Position numbers and translations under genes: made by a program. From Bdellovibrionota bacterium (GTDB lineage: Bacteria > Bdellovibrionota > Bacteriovoracia > Bacteriovoracales > Bacteriovoracaceae), in the NCBI GenBank assembly GCA_030836365.1, contig JAURQB010000199.1, positions 1-11,959 on the forward strand: a DNA stretch of 11,959 nucleotides. Reading direction: 5' to 3'. The notes under the pieces are model-generated. The model made no database searches. It saw nothing but the letters and a program-made list of their open reading frames with translations, and was not told the DNA's origin. How positions within the stretch are numbered: the stretch's first letter is position 1; every line of letters starts with the position of its first letter. Shown piece by piece: positions 1 to 6,293 of this stretch.

Positions 1-1424
1 ATCATTGGGCCACTTTGAAAGTCTGTTAACGGATAGGAGGAGCACAAATTTGATTTGACGTAATCCTGAAGCGCTAATAACCCTCCATCAACGAATTTAG
101 TAGTAACTTTTTGCAAATCTTCGGCCAAGTAAAGATGTGGGTGTTTCTTTATTAGCTCTAAGATATAAAATTGCGCAATTGGGTTATTAGAATTGATTAA
201 TTCTGTGATCTCTTTTTTGCTGAATTGCCGTTGAAGAAACGGAGAGATGATCTTTTTATATGATTGTGGAGAGTATGAAACACTTGATTCTCTCCACTTA
301 TTAAAATACTGAATAAACATCTGCGTTGTCATCATATTTGGATCAATCGTTTTAGAAATTGCCTTTAGTCCACATTTACTTTTTGAAAGAATAATTTTTT
401 CAAATGCATTCGTGTATTGAAAAACTTGATTAACAGCAATTCGATGTTTTTTTCTAAAGTAAAAGAATATTTTTCTTATTTCTTTGTCACAAAGATCAGG
501 AGTTGAAAGATAGGTCGCCATTTGTTTAACCGGGTCATCTCCAAAATGCGGCCGATTTAAAAATTCCCATTCTTCAATTTTATCCATAATGCTTAAATCG
601 TTACGTTCAAGAATTTTTTTTGAGTAATTAATTAGACCAAGCCAAGTGTAAGCACCAATAAACAAACTTAAACTAACGCAGTAAAACCTTGTCGACTTAG
701 AAAAGATAAGTGCTTTTTCATAGGTAAAATAAAGAATACACAACATGGAGGCGACAAAGATTCCCGCTATAAATGCCTTCGAATACAATGCCGGAATGAT
801 TGCGAATAGCCCGATGATCGCCAAAAAATAGATTAAATCTTTATAGTTAAAAGTTTTTAGTTTAAAAACAATAAAGTTAAGTGAATCTCGAAAAGTGATA
901 AGCTTATTTTTAAATGGCCCGTAAGGAGCGACATTAAAAATAAAAGTAAAAAAGAAGCTAAAAGACAAAATAAAAATCATGAGCTTCATTGCGGGAAGAA
1001 AACCTCTTTTAACCGCAACAAGATCTCTATTAAATGCATATTCTTTAAGGATTTGTACATTGTCGTTGAGTTGGCCTACGTAAAGATTGTCTTTAAAAAG
1101 TTGGTACTCGGCCCAAAAGGCAAAAATAATACAGGCCATCGTGGCGATAATTTTAATGGCCTGGTACAGAACATTAAAAATGATTAAGTCTTTCTTTTTT
1201 AATGGAAGGTTAACACTCCATTTAACAATGTTTGTAAGCGGAAAATGGTAAAAAAAGACACCATACATTGAAATATATAGAGTCCAGTTAAGAAAGAGAA
1301 TTTGTTCAGTTAAGTTTTCTGCAAGAGGGTAAAATAAGACAATTCCTGCAATGATAGATAGCAGAAATGTCACAGCGAGCTTTTTAAAATAATCCGCTGT
1401 GTAGAGTTTAAGCAACTTTAGCAT
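1..1424 (-). CDS. ABC exporter permease-like membrane protein, 3' end cut by the window edge
   Basis: The frame is open without a stop from an ATG at 1424 to base 1, giving about 474 residues with the C-terminus missing. The first 270 residues contain about seven hydrophobic spans (roughly 16-33, 43-61, 80-104, 145-165, 197-213, 216-234 and 247-266). A loop near residues 72-82 (NLPLKKKDLII) resembles the cytoplasmic segment of ABC-2-type permeases that precedes a membrane helix. Residues from about 275 onward form a long, mostly helical, soluble-looking extension that ordinary ABC-2 permeases lack. The start lies inside the 3' end of the ATPase gene (17-base overlap) and is preceded by a GGGGAG ribosome site, so the two are very probably co-translated and form one transporter. 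The substrate cannot be told. The membrane topology is a by-eye estimate. The permease role rests mainly on the ATPase partner. Confidence 0.75.
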   Translation of the reverse strand, partial: MLKLLKLYTADYFKKLAVTFLLSIIAGIVLFYPLAENLTEQILFLNWTLYISMYGVFFYHFPLTNIVKWSVNLPLKKKDLIIFNVLYQAIKIIATMACIIFAFWAEYQLFKDNLYVGQLNDNVQILKEYAFNRDLVAVKRGFLPAMKLMIFILSFSFFFTFIFNVAPYGPFKNKLITFRDSLNFIVFKLKTFNYKDLIYFLAIIGLFAIIPALYSKAFIAGIFVASMLCILYFTYEKALIFSKSTRFYCVSLSLFIGAYTWLGLINYSKKILERNDLSIMDKIEEWEFLNRPHFGDDPVKQMATYLSTPDLCDKEIRKIFFYFRKKHRIAVNQVFQYTNAFEKIILSKSKCGLKAISKTIDPNMMTTQMFIQYFNKWRESSVSYSPQSYKKIISPFLQRQFSKKEITELINSNNPIAQFYILELIKKHPHLYLAEDLQKVTTKFVDGGLLALQDYVKSNLCSSYPLTDFQSGPM

Positions 1425-2268
1425 ACTCTCCCCTGGGATTTTTTACGCGATATAAAAATAAAAATAGATCTTCTGTAGATGCTTTCTGCTTATATTCGGC
1501 CGGAATATTTATCACATCTTCATTCGAGATTAAAAAATATTCGGGCAACTCGAGGTAGTCCTCGATTTCTCCTAAAGGATAAGATTTTTTAACTCGCCAG
1601 ACGACTTGTTGAATGTTTTCTTTTTTATCATTAAAAGAGAGCTGGCCATTTTTAAGAACAAATATGTGATCAAGAAAATGAGAGACTTCCGTGATGATAT
1701 TTGTTGTGAGAAAAATTGTGCCATTTTTTTTCTCCGTATATTCTTTAAAAAGATTGAGATAGTACTGACGTCCATACACGTCTAGAACACTCGTAATTTC
1801 ATCAATAAGTAAGATGTCCGGTGATTTACATAACTCTGCAATTAAAACGAGTTGCATTTTCTGGCCGCGAGAATATTTTTTAAACTGTTTATCCAGATCA
1901 ATTCGCTGATGCTTAATTATTTTTTTAAATAATTTTTGATCCCATCTTGGAAAAAAGGTGGAGTAAAATTTAAAAAATTGTCGCATATTCATGGGGCCAT
2001 CGAGTTCAATTTGTTCAGAAACAATGCCGATTCGGTGTTTATTTCTGGCCGAAACTTCTGTTAAGTTTTCGCCGAGCAGGGATCCTGTTCCGGTATTGGC
2101 ATATTCAAGACCGACAATAATTTTGAATATTGTGGATTTTCCCGCACCATTTTCCCCGACTAATGTATAGAACTTTCCGGGATAAAGCTCCATTGAAACT
2201 TCTTTGAGAACTTTTTTAAATAAAAAGGATTTAGATATAGAGTCAATTTTTAGCAAAGGGTTGTCCAT
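1408..2268 (-). CDS. ABC transporter ATP-binding protein (YtrB/CcmA-like) with degenerate motifs
   Basis: This 286-residue protein is the nucleotide-binding subunit of an ABC transporter, acting at the cytoplasmic face of the inner membrane. Visible motifs are Walker A GENGAGKST (residues 38-46), Q-loop Gln86, a signature YSRGQ (132-136) in place of LSGGQ, Walker B ILLIDE with the catalytic Glu157, and a D-loop SVLD (160-163). The segment after Walker B reads EITSVLD where most relatives have EPTSGLD. The H-loop histidine appears to be replaced by Asn190 in LTTNIITEV. The PRWD motif near residue 107 is typical of YtrB/GntR-linked exporter ATPases. About 90 C-terminal residues follow the core and have no clear motif. 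The gene is the first of a two-gene unit with the overlapping permease and is divergent from the acidic protein gene. The ATPase assignment is firm; the transported substrate is unknown. Confidence 0.9.
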   Translation of the reverse strand: MDNPLLKIDSISKSFLFKKVLKEVSMELYPGKFYTLVGENGAGKSTIFKIIVGLEYANTGTGSLLGENLTEVSARNKHRIGIVSEQIELDGPMNMRQFFKFYSTFFPRWDQKLFKKIIKHQRIDLDKQFKKYSRGQKMQLVLIAELCKSPDILLIDEITSVLDVYGRQYYLNLFKEYTEKKNGTIFLTTNIITEVSHFLDHIFVLKNGQLSFNDKKENIQQVVWRVKKSYPLGEIEDYLELPEYFLISNEDVINIPAEYKQKASTEDLFLFLYRVKNPRGEYAKVA

Positions 2269-2357
2269 AATGCTACTTATCGGTGTGCATGGTGGTTACT
2301 TGATTTTTTAAGTTAAGTAATCAACAACTTTGGTCGATAAGTTAAAACAAGTTAAAC
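2269..2357. promoter_or_regulatory. Divergent spacer with an inverted repeat and AAGTTAA repeats
   Basis: This 89-base spacer must hold the promoters of both the ABC exporter pair and the acidic protein gene. It contains an inverted repeat, arms 2294-2303 (GGTTACTTGA) and 2313-2322 (TTAAGTAATC), pairing at 8 of 10 positions across a 9-base spacer. AAGTTAA occurs three times (from 2310, 2339 and 2349), the last two 10 bases apart, which is one helical turn. This is compatible with a regulator binding site, but no regulator gene is adjacent and I could not place convincing -35/-10 boxes on either strand. Confidence 0.35.
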
Positions 2358-4196
2358 ATGAAATGGTGTAATTTGAGCAACGAAAATGACAGCATAGATA
2401 TCGATATTGATGAGTCTCTTGATTTAAGTGATCTCAATGAAGTCGATGAGGTTATCGATGATTTAGATAAATCACTGAGTGATATCAATTTAGATGAAAT
2501 ATCTGAAGCGTCAGATGTCAAAAAACCTCATCGGTCTGAATATGATTCTACAGAAGAGTCTTCGAATGAAGTTGTTGGTATATCAAGTGATGACGGGGAG
2601 CCGGTTGGTTTATCAAGTGATGACGGGGAACCGGTTGGTTTATCAAGTGAAGATGATAAAACAGGCGACATCCCAATTGAAAATAGTTACGAAGATTTAG
2701 ACGCTACCGGAGAGTTTGTTCAGGGCCAGGCAGAAGAAATGGAGGCAACTGGAGAAATTGAAATCAGTGATACTTTAGACTCTAAAAACGAAACAACTGA
2801 GTTTGAAGCTACAGAGGACACCAATGATTCAATTTCGGAGGGGTTAGAGAACTTAGATTCAATTGAAGATATTTCGGTGGATTTTGACCCTACAGACATC
2901 ATTTCAGATGAAAGTGATCAAGAAAATGCAGTAGTGTTGCCAAACTTTAAAGAATGCGAAGACCTATCGGTCGCACTTTCACGCTTTGAGCATTACTCAA
3001 TTGACCAACTAAATGGATGCTTAGATCAATTAGGACCTGAATTATTTAATGACAACGGCGAGTATGTTCGGGTTAAGCGAAAACTTTCTTCGTTGGTAAA
3101 AAAGAAAGAACAGGATATTCAGGATGCTCAACGACGTGAAATAGAAGAAATAGAAGCACAGCAAGAGGCAGAGAATAACATACTCCCCATTGATACTTTA
3201 ATAAAAAAAGCGTCAGATGATCCAGATGAGATTGGAACGTCAAATATTGAAAAAAAGAAAAACTTCATCAGTGGTTCAATAAGCCAAATTAAAAACTTGG
3301 CAAAAATTAAAGCTGCTTCGCAATTAGGTAGGCGTAAAAAACAAAGTGAAACAGAAGAAGCTTCAGTAGGTCTCGAGAAAGAGGATGCATCCCGAAGTTT
3401 AAAAAGTGATATCATCAAAAACAATTTGAGTGAACCGAAAAAAATCATCGGTGAGTATTTTACTGAGGCATTAAAAACACGTACGTTTGCAACAGGTTTT
3501 TTGATTATTTTTGAGATAGTAAAAACAACGTTGCCGGCAATAATTGTTGGTCTTTTTGTTTTAGAATTGAATCAAAAGTCAGTGACACCTGATATATTAG
3601 AGTCACTTGTTTCAAATGACCCCGCGAGAGTTCAAATTGGTCTGGAGCTCGTGAAGTCTAATGTAAAAAGCATAAGCGATAGAAATAAATATTACGAAAT
3701 TGCGAAAAAGAAAATAGAACAAGAAATCGACATGGCCTGGAGCCCGAGATCAGGTGATGATTTAATTAAAAAAGCGATTTTTAGTCTAAGTCTGGCGAAT
3801 TTAAAATTCCAAGATGAAGCCTTCAACTTAGAGAGTTTTATCGCAGAAAAAATTAAACTCAATAAAAAAACGATTCGTTCAAGCTATGAAACTTTCTACA
3901 ATACTGAAATTGATAAACTTTCAAATAATAGTAACTTTATTAGTAACTTGCGTGAAGCCAACATATTTCTCACTAATAAAAAATGTTTAAATGCTCTAGA
4001 GAAATTTATCGAGGCTGAAAGATTATCAGATTATTCAAAGTCTGTAGATTACGGAAAAACTCTGGCGGTAAATTGTATCAGTGCATCAGGAAATAGAGCG
4101 ATCGTTACGCAGAAAATCTTTGAATTACAAGGTAAGGTCGATGCGAACACATTTTTGCGTGAAACAAGAATACGTAAACCCGCTGGCAAATATTAA
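2358..4196 (+). CDS. Acidic repeat-containing single-span membrane protein, function unknown
   Basis: I do not recognise this 612-residue protein. Residues 1-200 are dominated by Asp, Glu and Ser and look disordered. They include a 10-residue tandem repeat SSDDGEPVGL (residues 76-95, with partial copies before and after) and three related ATGE/ATED motifs (116-119, 130-133, 151-154). Residues 230-275 are charged and probably coiled-coil. A basic stretch precedes a hydrophobic segment at about 376-402 that is interrupted by Lys389, a likely single membrane span. The last 200 residues look helical, possibly TPR-like near 550-600. The likely topology is an acidic cytoplasmic N-terminus and an exported C-terminus, but this is inferred. 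The ATG at 2358 lacks a good ribosome site; a TTG at 2373 (protein beginning SNENDS) is a credible alternative start. The gene stands alone, divergent from the exporter and convergent with plsC. Confidence 0.8.
   Translation: MKWCNLSNENDSIDIDIDESLDLSDLNEVDEVIDDLDKSLSDINLDEISEASDVKKPHRSEYDSTEESSNEVVGISSDDGEPVGLSSDDGEPVGLSSEDDKTGDIPIENSYEDLDATGEFVQGQAEEMEATGEIEISDTLDSKNETTEFEATEDTNDSISEGLENLDSIEDISVDFDPTDIISDESDQENAVVLPNFKECEDLSVALSRFEHYSIDQLNGCLDQLGPELFNDNGEYVRVKRKLSSLVKKKEQDIQDAQRREIEEIEAQQEAENNILPIDTLIKKASDDPDEIGTSNIEKKKNFISGSISQIKNLAKIKAASQLGRRKKQSETEEASVGLEKEDASRSLKSDIIKNNLSEPKKIIGEYFTEALKTRTFATGFLIIFEIVKTTLPAIIVGLFVLELNQKSVTPDILESLVSNDPARVQIGLELVKSNVKSISDRNKYYEIAKKKIEQEIDMAWSPRSGDDLIKKAIFSLSLANLKFQDEAFNLESFIAEKIKLNKKTIRSSYETFYNTEIDKLSNNSNFISNLREANIFLTNKKCLNALEKFIEAERLSDYSKSVDYGKTLAVNCISASGNRAIVTQKIFELQGKVDANTFLRETRIRKPAGKY
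2571..2660 (+). repeat. 30-base tandem repeat inside the acidic protein gene
   Basis: Two consecutive 30-base units (2581-2610 and 2611-2640) differ at a single base (GAG versus GAA). A degenerate partial unit precedes them (2571-2580) and a partial third copy follows from 2641. The period is in frame and encodes SSDDGEPVGL, so copy-number changes would lengthen or shorten the acidic domain without breaking the frame. The near-identity at silent sites suggests a recent duplication. Confidence 0.9.
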
Positions 4197-4223
4197 TTGA
4201 ACTTCAAAGATTGTTCACGATAC

Positions 4224-4934
4224 TCAAATTGAGTTTAACCGATTGATTTCATCATTCATCAGGTTTCTTGTTTTCTTCGTTAATTCGTTAAGGTCATCGT
4301 TATTTAATCCAGATGTCTGAATTGGATCGAGTACGTTTATATGAAGTAGACCGGAGTTCCATTTGTTTAGATCGATGTTTTGATGCCAGCTAGAAACACA
4401 AATGGGAACCACTGGTACTTGGGCGCCAATAGCTGTTCTGAAGGCTCCTTTCTTAAAAGGCATGAGTCCTTTACCCTTACTTCTTGTTCCTTCAGGCATG
4501 ATGAGGATCGATAAATTTTTTTCTCTTATAATTTTATTTACTTTTTCCATGGCTTTAAGGGCCTTTGATCTTTTTTCTCTTTTAATAAGGATATTTCCAC
4601 TAAGCCAATAAAAAAGACCGAAAATGGGAAGCCATAGGATTTCCTTTTTTCCCAAAGATACGGTTTGTTTCATTCGAATAATTCCACCAAGCACTAAGTC
4701 GTAATTAGATTGATGATTCATCACAAAAACGCAGGGACGGTTTTTTTGCATGATCTCTTTATTTGTAAAAATAACTTTGAAACCTAGGATTTTATGAGCA
4801 ACTGGTCCCCATGTCGAAGCGAAAAAAAATAAATTTTTGGGGTTAAATGGCCGAATTAGACAGAGAATTAATGCAGGTGGTGTGAAAACCAAAAAAGAAA
4901 AGCCGAGAAAGAATATCCGAACAAATGCCAGCAT
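4224..4934 (-). CDS. plsC: 1-acyl-sn-glycerol-3-phosphate acyltransferase (PlsC family)
   Basis: This 236-residue enzyme would transfer a second acyl chain onto lysophosphatidic acid to make phosphatidic acid, the phospholipid precursor, at the inner membrane. It shows the acyltransferase blocks in order: the catalytic NHQSNYD, an HX4D motif with His74 and Asp79; a GNILIKRE block (113-120); MPEGTRS (146-152), which binds the glycerol phosphate; and a VPVVPICVS block. A hydrophobic N-terminus (about 4-27) would anchor it. The length is normal for the family. The start codon overlaps the recombinase stop (TAATG), with an AGGA ribosome site inside the recombinase 3' end, so translation is probably coupled to the upstream gene. 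Family membership is clear. The exact acceptor (lysophosphatidate versus another lysolipid or an ornithine lipid) cannot be read from the sequence, so the symbol is a family-level call. Confidence 0.88.
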   Translation of the reverse strand: MLAFVRIFFLGFSFLVFTPPALILCLIRPFNPKNLFFFASTWGPVAHKILGFKVIFTNKEIMQKNRPCVFVMNHQSNYDLVLGGIIRMKQTVSLGKKEILWLPIFGLFYWLSGNILIKREKRSKALKAMEKVNKIIREKNLSILIMPEGTRSKGKGLMPFKKGAFRTAIGAQVPVVPICVSSWHQNIDLNKWNSGLLHINVLDPIQTSGLNNDDLNELTKKTRNLMNDEINRLNSI

Positions 4935-6058
4935 TAATTAATTCCTAATGATGAAGATGCCTCATCAGCATAAGTTGAATTTGTTGGGAAGTCCACTGTT
5001 AGCCGCATCTCCTCAGTTGGTGAATTTCCACTTTGAAGTAACTTGGAGTCGATATATGTTTGGGTTACTTTAGCGTCATTATGATTCAAATAGTCTCTGA
5101 CAAATAATAAGTCTTTGGTTTGAAAGTATAAATAAGTCGCACACGCTTTTCTGAAACTATGTGGAGTAATGTTATTTACTACGTTACTTTTTCGGCAAAT
5201 TCGAAGGACCCAATTATAGATACTTTTGATGTCATATTTTTTGCCTTTACTGTTTTGGAATAAGGCACCTGTGGAGATGCGTTTTTTGTTCAAATAAAGG
5301 TCTAAAATTTCAAAAATTTTGGGGGAATTTTGTGGGTATAGCGTGTGAATGTATCCACCTTTTCTGGCAAAAGTAATCGTTTTGGTTTCGAAATCAAAAT
5401 TGCTAATATCAAGATTTCTCACCTCACTGAGTCTGAGGCCTCCCCAATACAACAACCCTGTTAGAAGTTTATCCTCAACTCGGTAAATCGTTTCTTGAAT
5501 TTTTTCCCAATCTTTTTGCTCCAAGATTTTGGTATGATTGATGTCGACATCTTTTAATTTAATTCCATGAATCTTTGATTTTACTGGATTAGTCTTAAAA
5601 TGCTTTCCGTTGTCCTCATAGCGTTGCTTTAAGAACTCAAAAAAGTTTTTTAGGCAGCTGATATGACGCTTTCTACTGGCCACACCAAGGGCCTGAGATC
5701 GAATGATTTTTTTTGAAGGCACACTTAGTTTTGCTGTACTTGATTTTCTCCTGAATACCTTTTTGAGAAAGTTTTTTACTCGGGTAAGGGGAGGAGAGTG
5801 AATGACGAACTCTCCGCCATTGGCCAGATAGTCCAAATATTTTCCGATGATCTGACTGTTCGTTTCATGTAGCTTTTTTTTATGTCCGTACTCAAGCCAT
5901 TCCAAAAATTGCAAAAGATCGTTTTGATAACTTTTAATTGTGTGGGGCGATTTGTTCAGTCGCTCTAAATTTTCGAGATAAGTATAAAGGTGTGCCCGAT
6001 GTTGTCTTTTTAGTTGATCAATTCGTTTGGATGTCGATTTTTCGATAATATATTGCAT
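4934..6058 (-). CDS. Tyrosine recombinase, XerC/XerD-like, with a basic insertion
   Basis: A site-specific DNA recombinase of 374 residues when started at the ATG at 6058. The frame stays open to an ATG at 6250, but that extra stretch crosses two strong hairpins and a promoter-like TATAAT, and its 64 residues look non-coding, so I chose the internal start. The N-terminal SAM-like DNA-binding domain (about 20-145) has the usual SPHTIKSYQNDLLQFLEWL pattern, then a roughly 40-residue Lys/Arg-rich insertion (about 82-125) before its last helix. The catalytic set is complete: Arg209 (GLRLSE), Lys233, His300 and Arg303 (HSFR), His326 (in LNHND where LGH is usual) and nucleophile Tyr335. A short C-terminal tail of about 39 residues follows. 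It could be a chromosome-dimer resolvase or an orphan integrase. No attachment site or partner cargo is visible. It is the first gene of a pair with plsC. Confidence 0.88.
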   Translation of the reverse strand: MQYIIEKSTSKRIDQLKRQHRAHLYTYLENLERLNKSPHTIKSYQNDLLQFLEWLEYGHKKKLHETNSQIIGKYLDYLANGGEFVIHSPPLTRVKNFLKKVFRRKSSTAKLSVPSKKIIRSQALGVASRKRHISCLKNFFEFLKQRYEDNGKHFKTNPVKSKIHGIKLKDVDINHTKILEQKDWEKIQETIYRVEDKLLTGLLYWGGLRLSEVRNLDISNFDFETKTITFARKGGYIHTLYPQNSPKIFEILDLYLNKKRISTGALFQNSKGKKYDIKSIYNWVLRICRKSNVVNNITPHSFRKACATYLYFQTKDLLFVRDYLNHNDAKVTQTYIDSKLLQSGNSPTEEMRLTVDFPTNSTYADEASSSLGIN

Positions 6059-6067
6059 ATAATTTAT

Positions 6068-6096
6068 ATTATACGAATTATTAAATATGTAAAGTA
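6068..6096 (-). promoter_or_regulatory. Possible recombinase promoter close to its start codon
   Basis: On the minus strand a consensus TATAAT (6073-6068) lies only 9 bases before the recombinase ATG at 6058. A TTTACA (6093-6088) sits upstream with a short 14-base spacing; the position giving 17-base spacing reads TACTTT, a poor match. If the -10 box is used, the transcript would start at or within a few bases of the ATG, making it nearly leaderless. No ribosome site is seen upstream of this ATG, which agrees with that idea. The local AT content makes chance matches likely. Confidence 0.3.
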
Positions 6097-6100
6097 TTGA

Positions 6101-6132
6101 AAATACAAAATCGCCCCAAATTTGATTTGGGG
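6101..6132 (-). terminator. Probable rho-independent terminator of the metzincin lipoprotein gene
   Basis: A perfect 8-base inverted repeat, CCCCAAAT (6114-6121) and ATTTGGGG (6125-6132), encloses a 3-base loop. Read on the minus strand, the stem is followed after CGA by a T-rich tract (6110-6101). It lies about 160 bases past the protease stop and just before the recombinase promoter region, the position expected of a terminator. The T tract is not perfect, so it may be a weak terminator. Confidence 0.5.
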
Positions 6133-6133
6133 G

Positions 6134-6151
6134 TACCCTAGGTATAGGGTA
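6134..6151. repeat. Second perfect hairpin next to the terminator stem
   Basis: TACCCTA (6134-6140) and TAGGGTA (6145-6151) pair perfectly across the 4-base loop GGTA. It sits one base from the neighbouring 8-base hairpin and is followed on the plus strand by a run of A. It could be part of a two-stem terminator, an mRNA 3'-end stabiliser for the protease transcript, or a protein-binding dyad for the recombinase promoter. Confidence 0.5.
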
Positions 6152-6293
6152 AAAAATCTTTTTGATCGAAGTATGATGACAATACCTTAATTCTTCACAA
6201 GTATTACTGAAATCATTGTGGCCAACAGATATCGGCAGCACCTTAATCAACTAAAGTACTGCCACCTGAATTGTTTAGGTCAAGCGCAGAGTC

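Noticed and set aside
2571..2660. CRISPR-like direct repeats
   Set aside because: The units are contiguous with no unique spacers and are in frame within a protein gene.
3128..3448. Antisense open frame of 106 codons under the acidic protein gene
   Set aside because: Its Ser/Phe-rich composition is what the complement of Glu/Lys-rich codons produces, and no ribosome site or family feature supports it.
4222..4234. Terminator between the acidic gene and plsC
   Set aside because: The palindrome ACTCAAATTGAGT gives only a 5-base AT-rich stem with no T run; too weak to call.
6059..6250. Extended N-terminus of the recombinase from an ATG at 6250
   Set aside because: The extra 64 residues cross two strong hairpins and a TATAAT box and do not look like an Xer N-terminus; the internal ATG at 6058 gives the usual domain beginning.
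6264..6280. Hairpin ACCTGAA/TTTAGGT just past the protease gene
   Set aside because: It has a wobble pair and no adjacent T tract on the minus strand; the hairpin at 6114-6132 is the better terminator.
4934..6293. Integrated mobile element around the tyrosine recombinase
   Set aside because: No flanking repeats, tRNA, attachment site or cargo genes are visible, and the neighbour is a housekeeping-type lipid enzyme.
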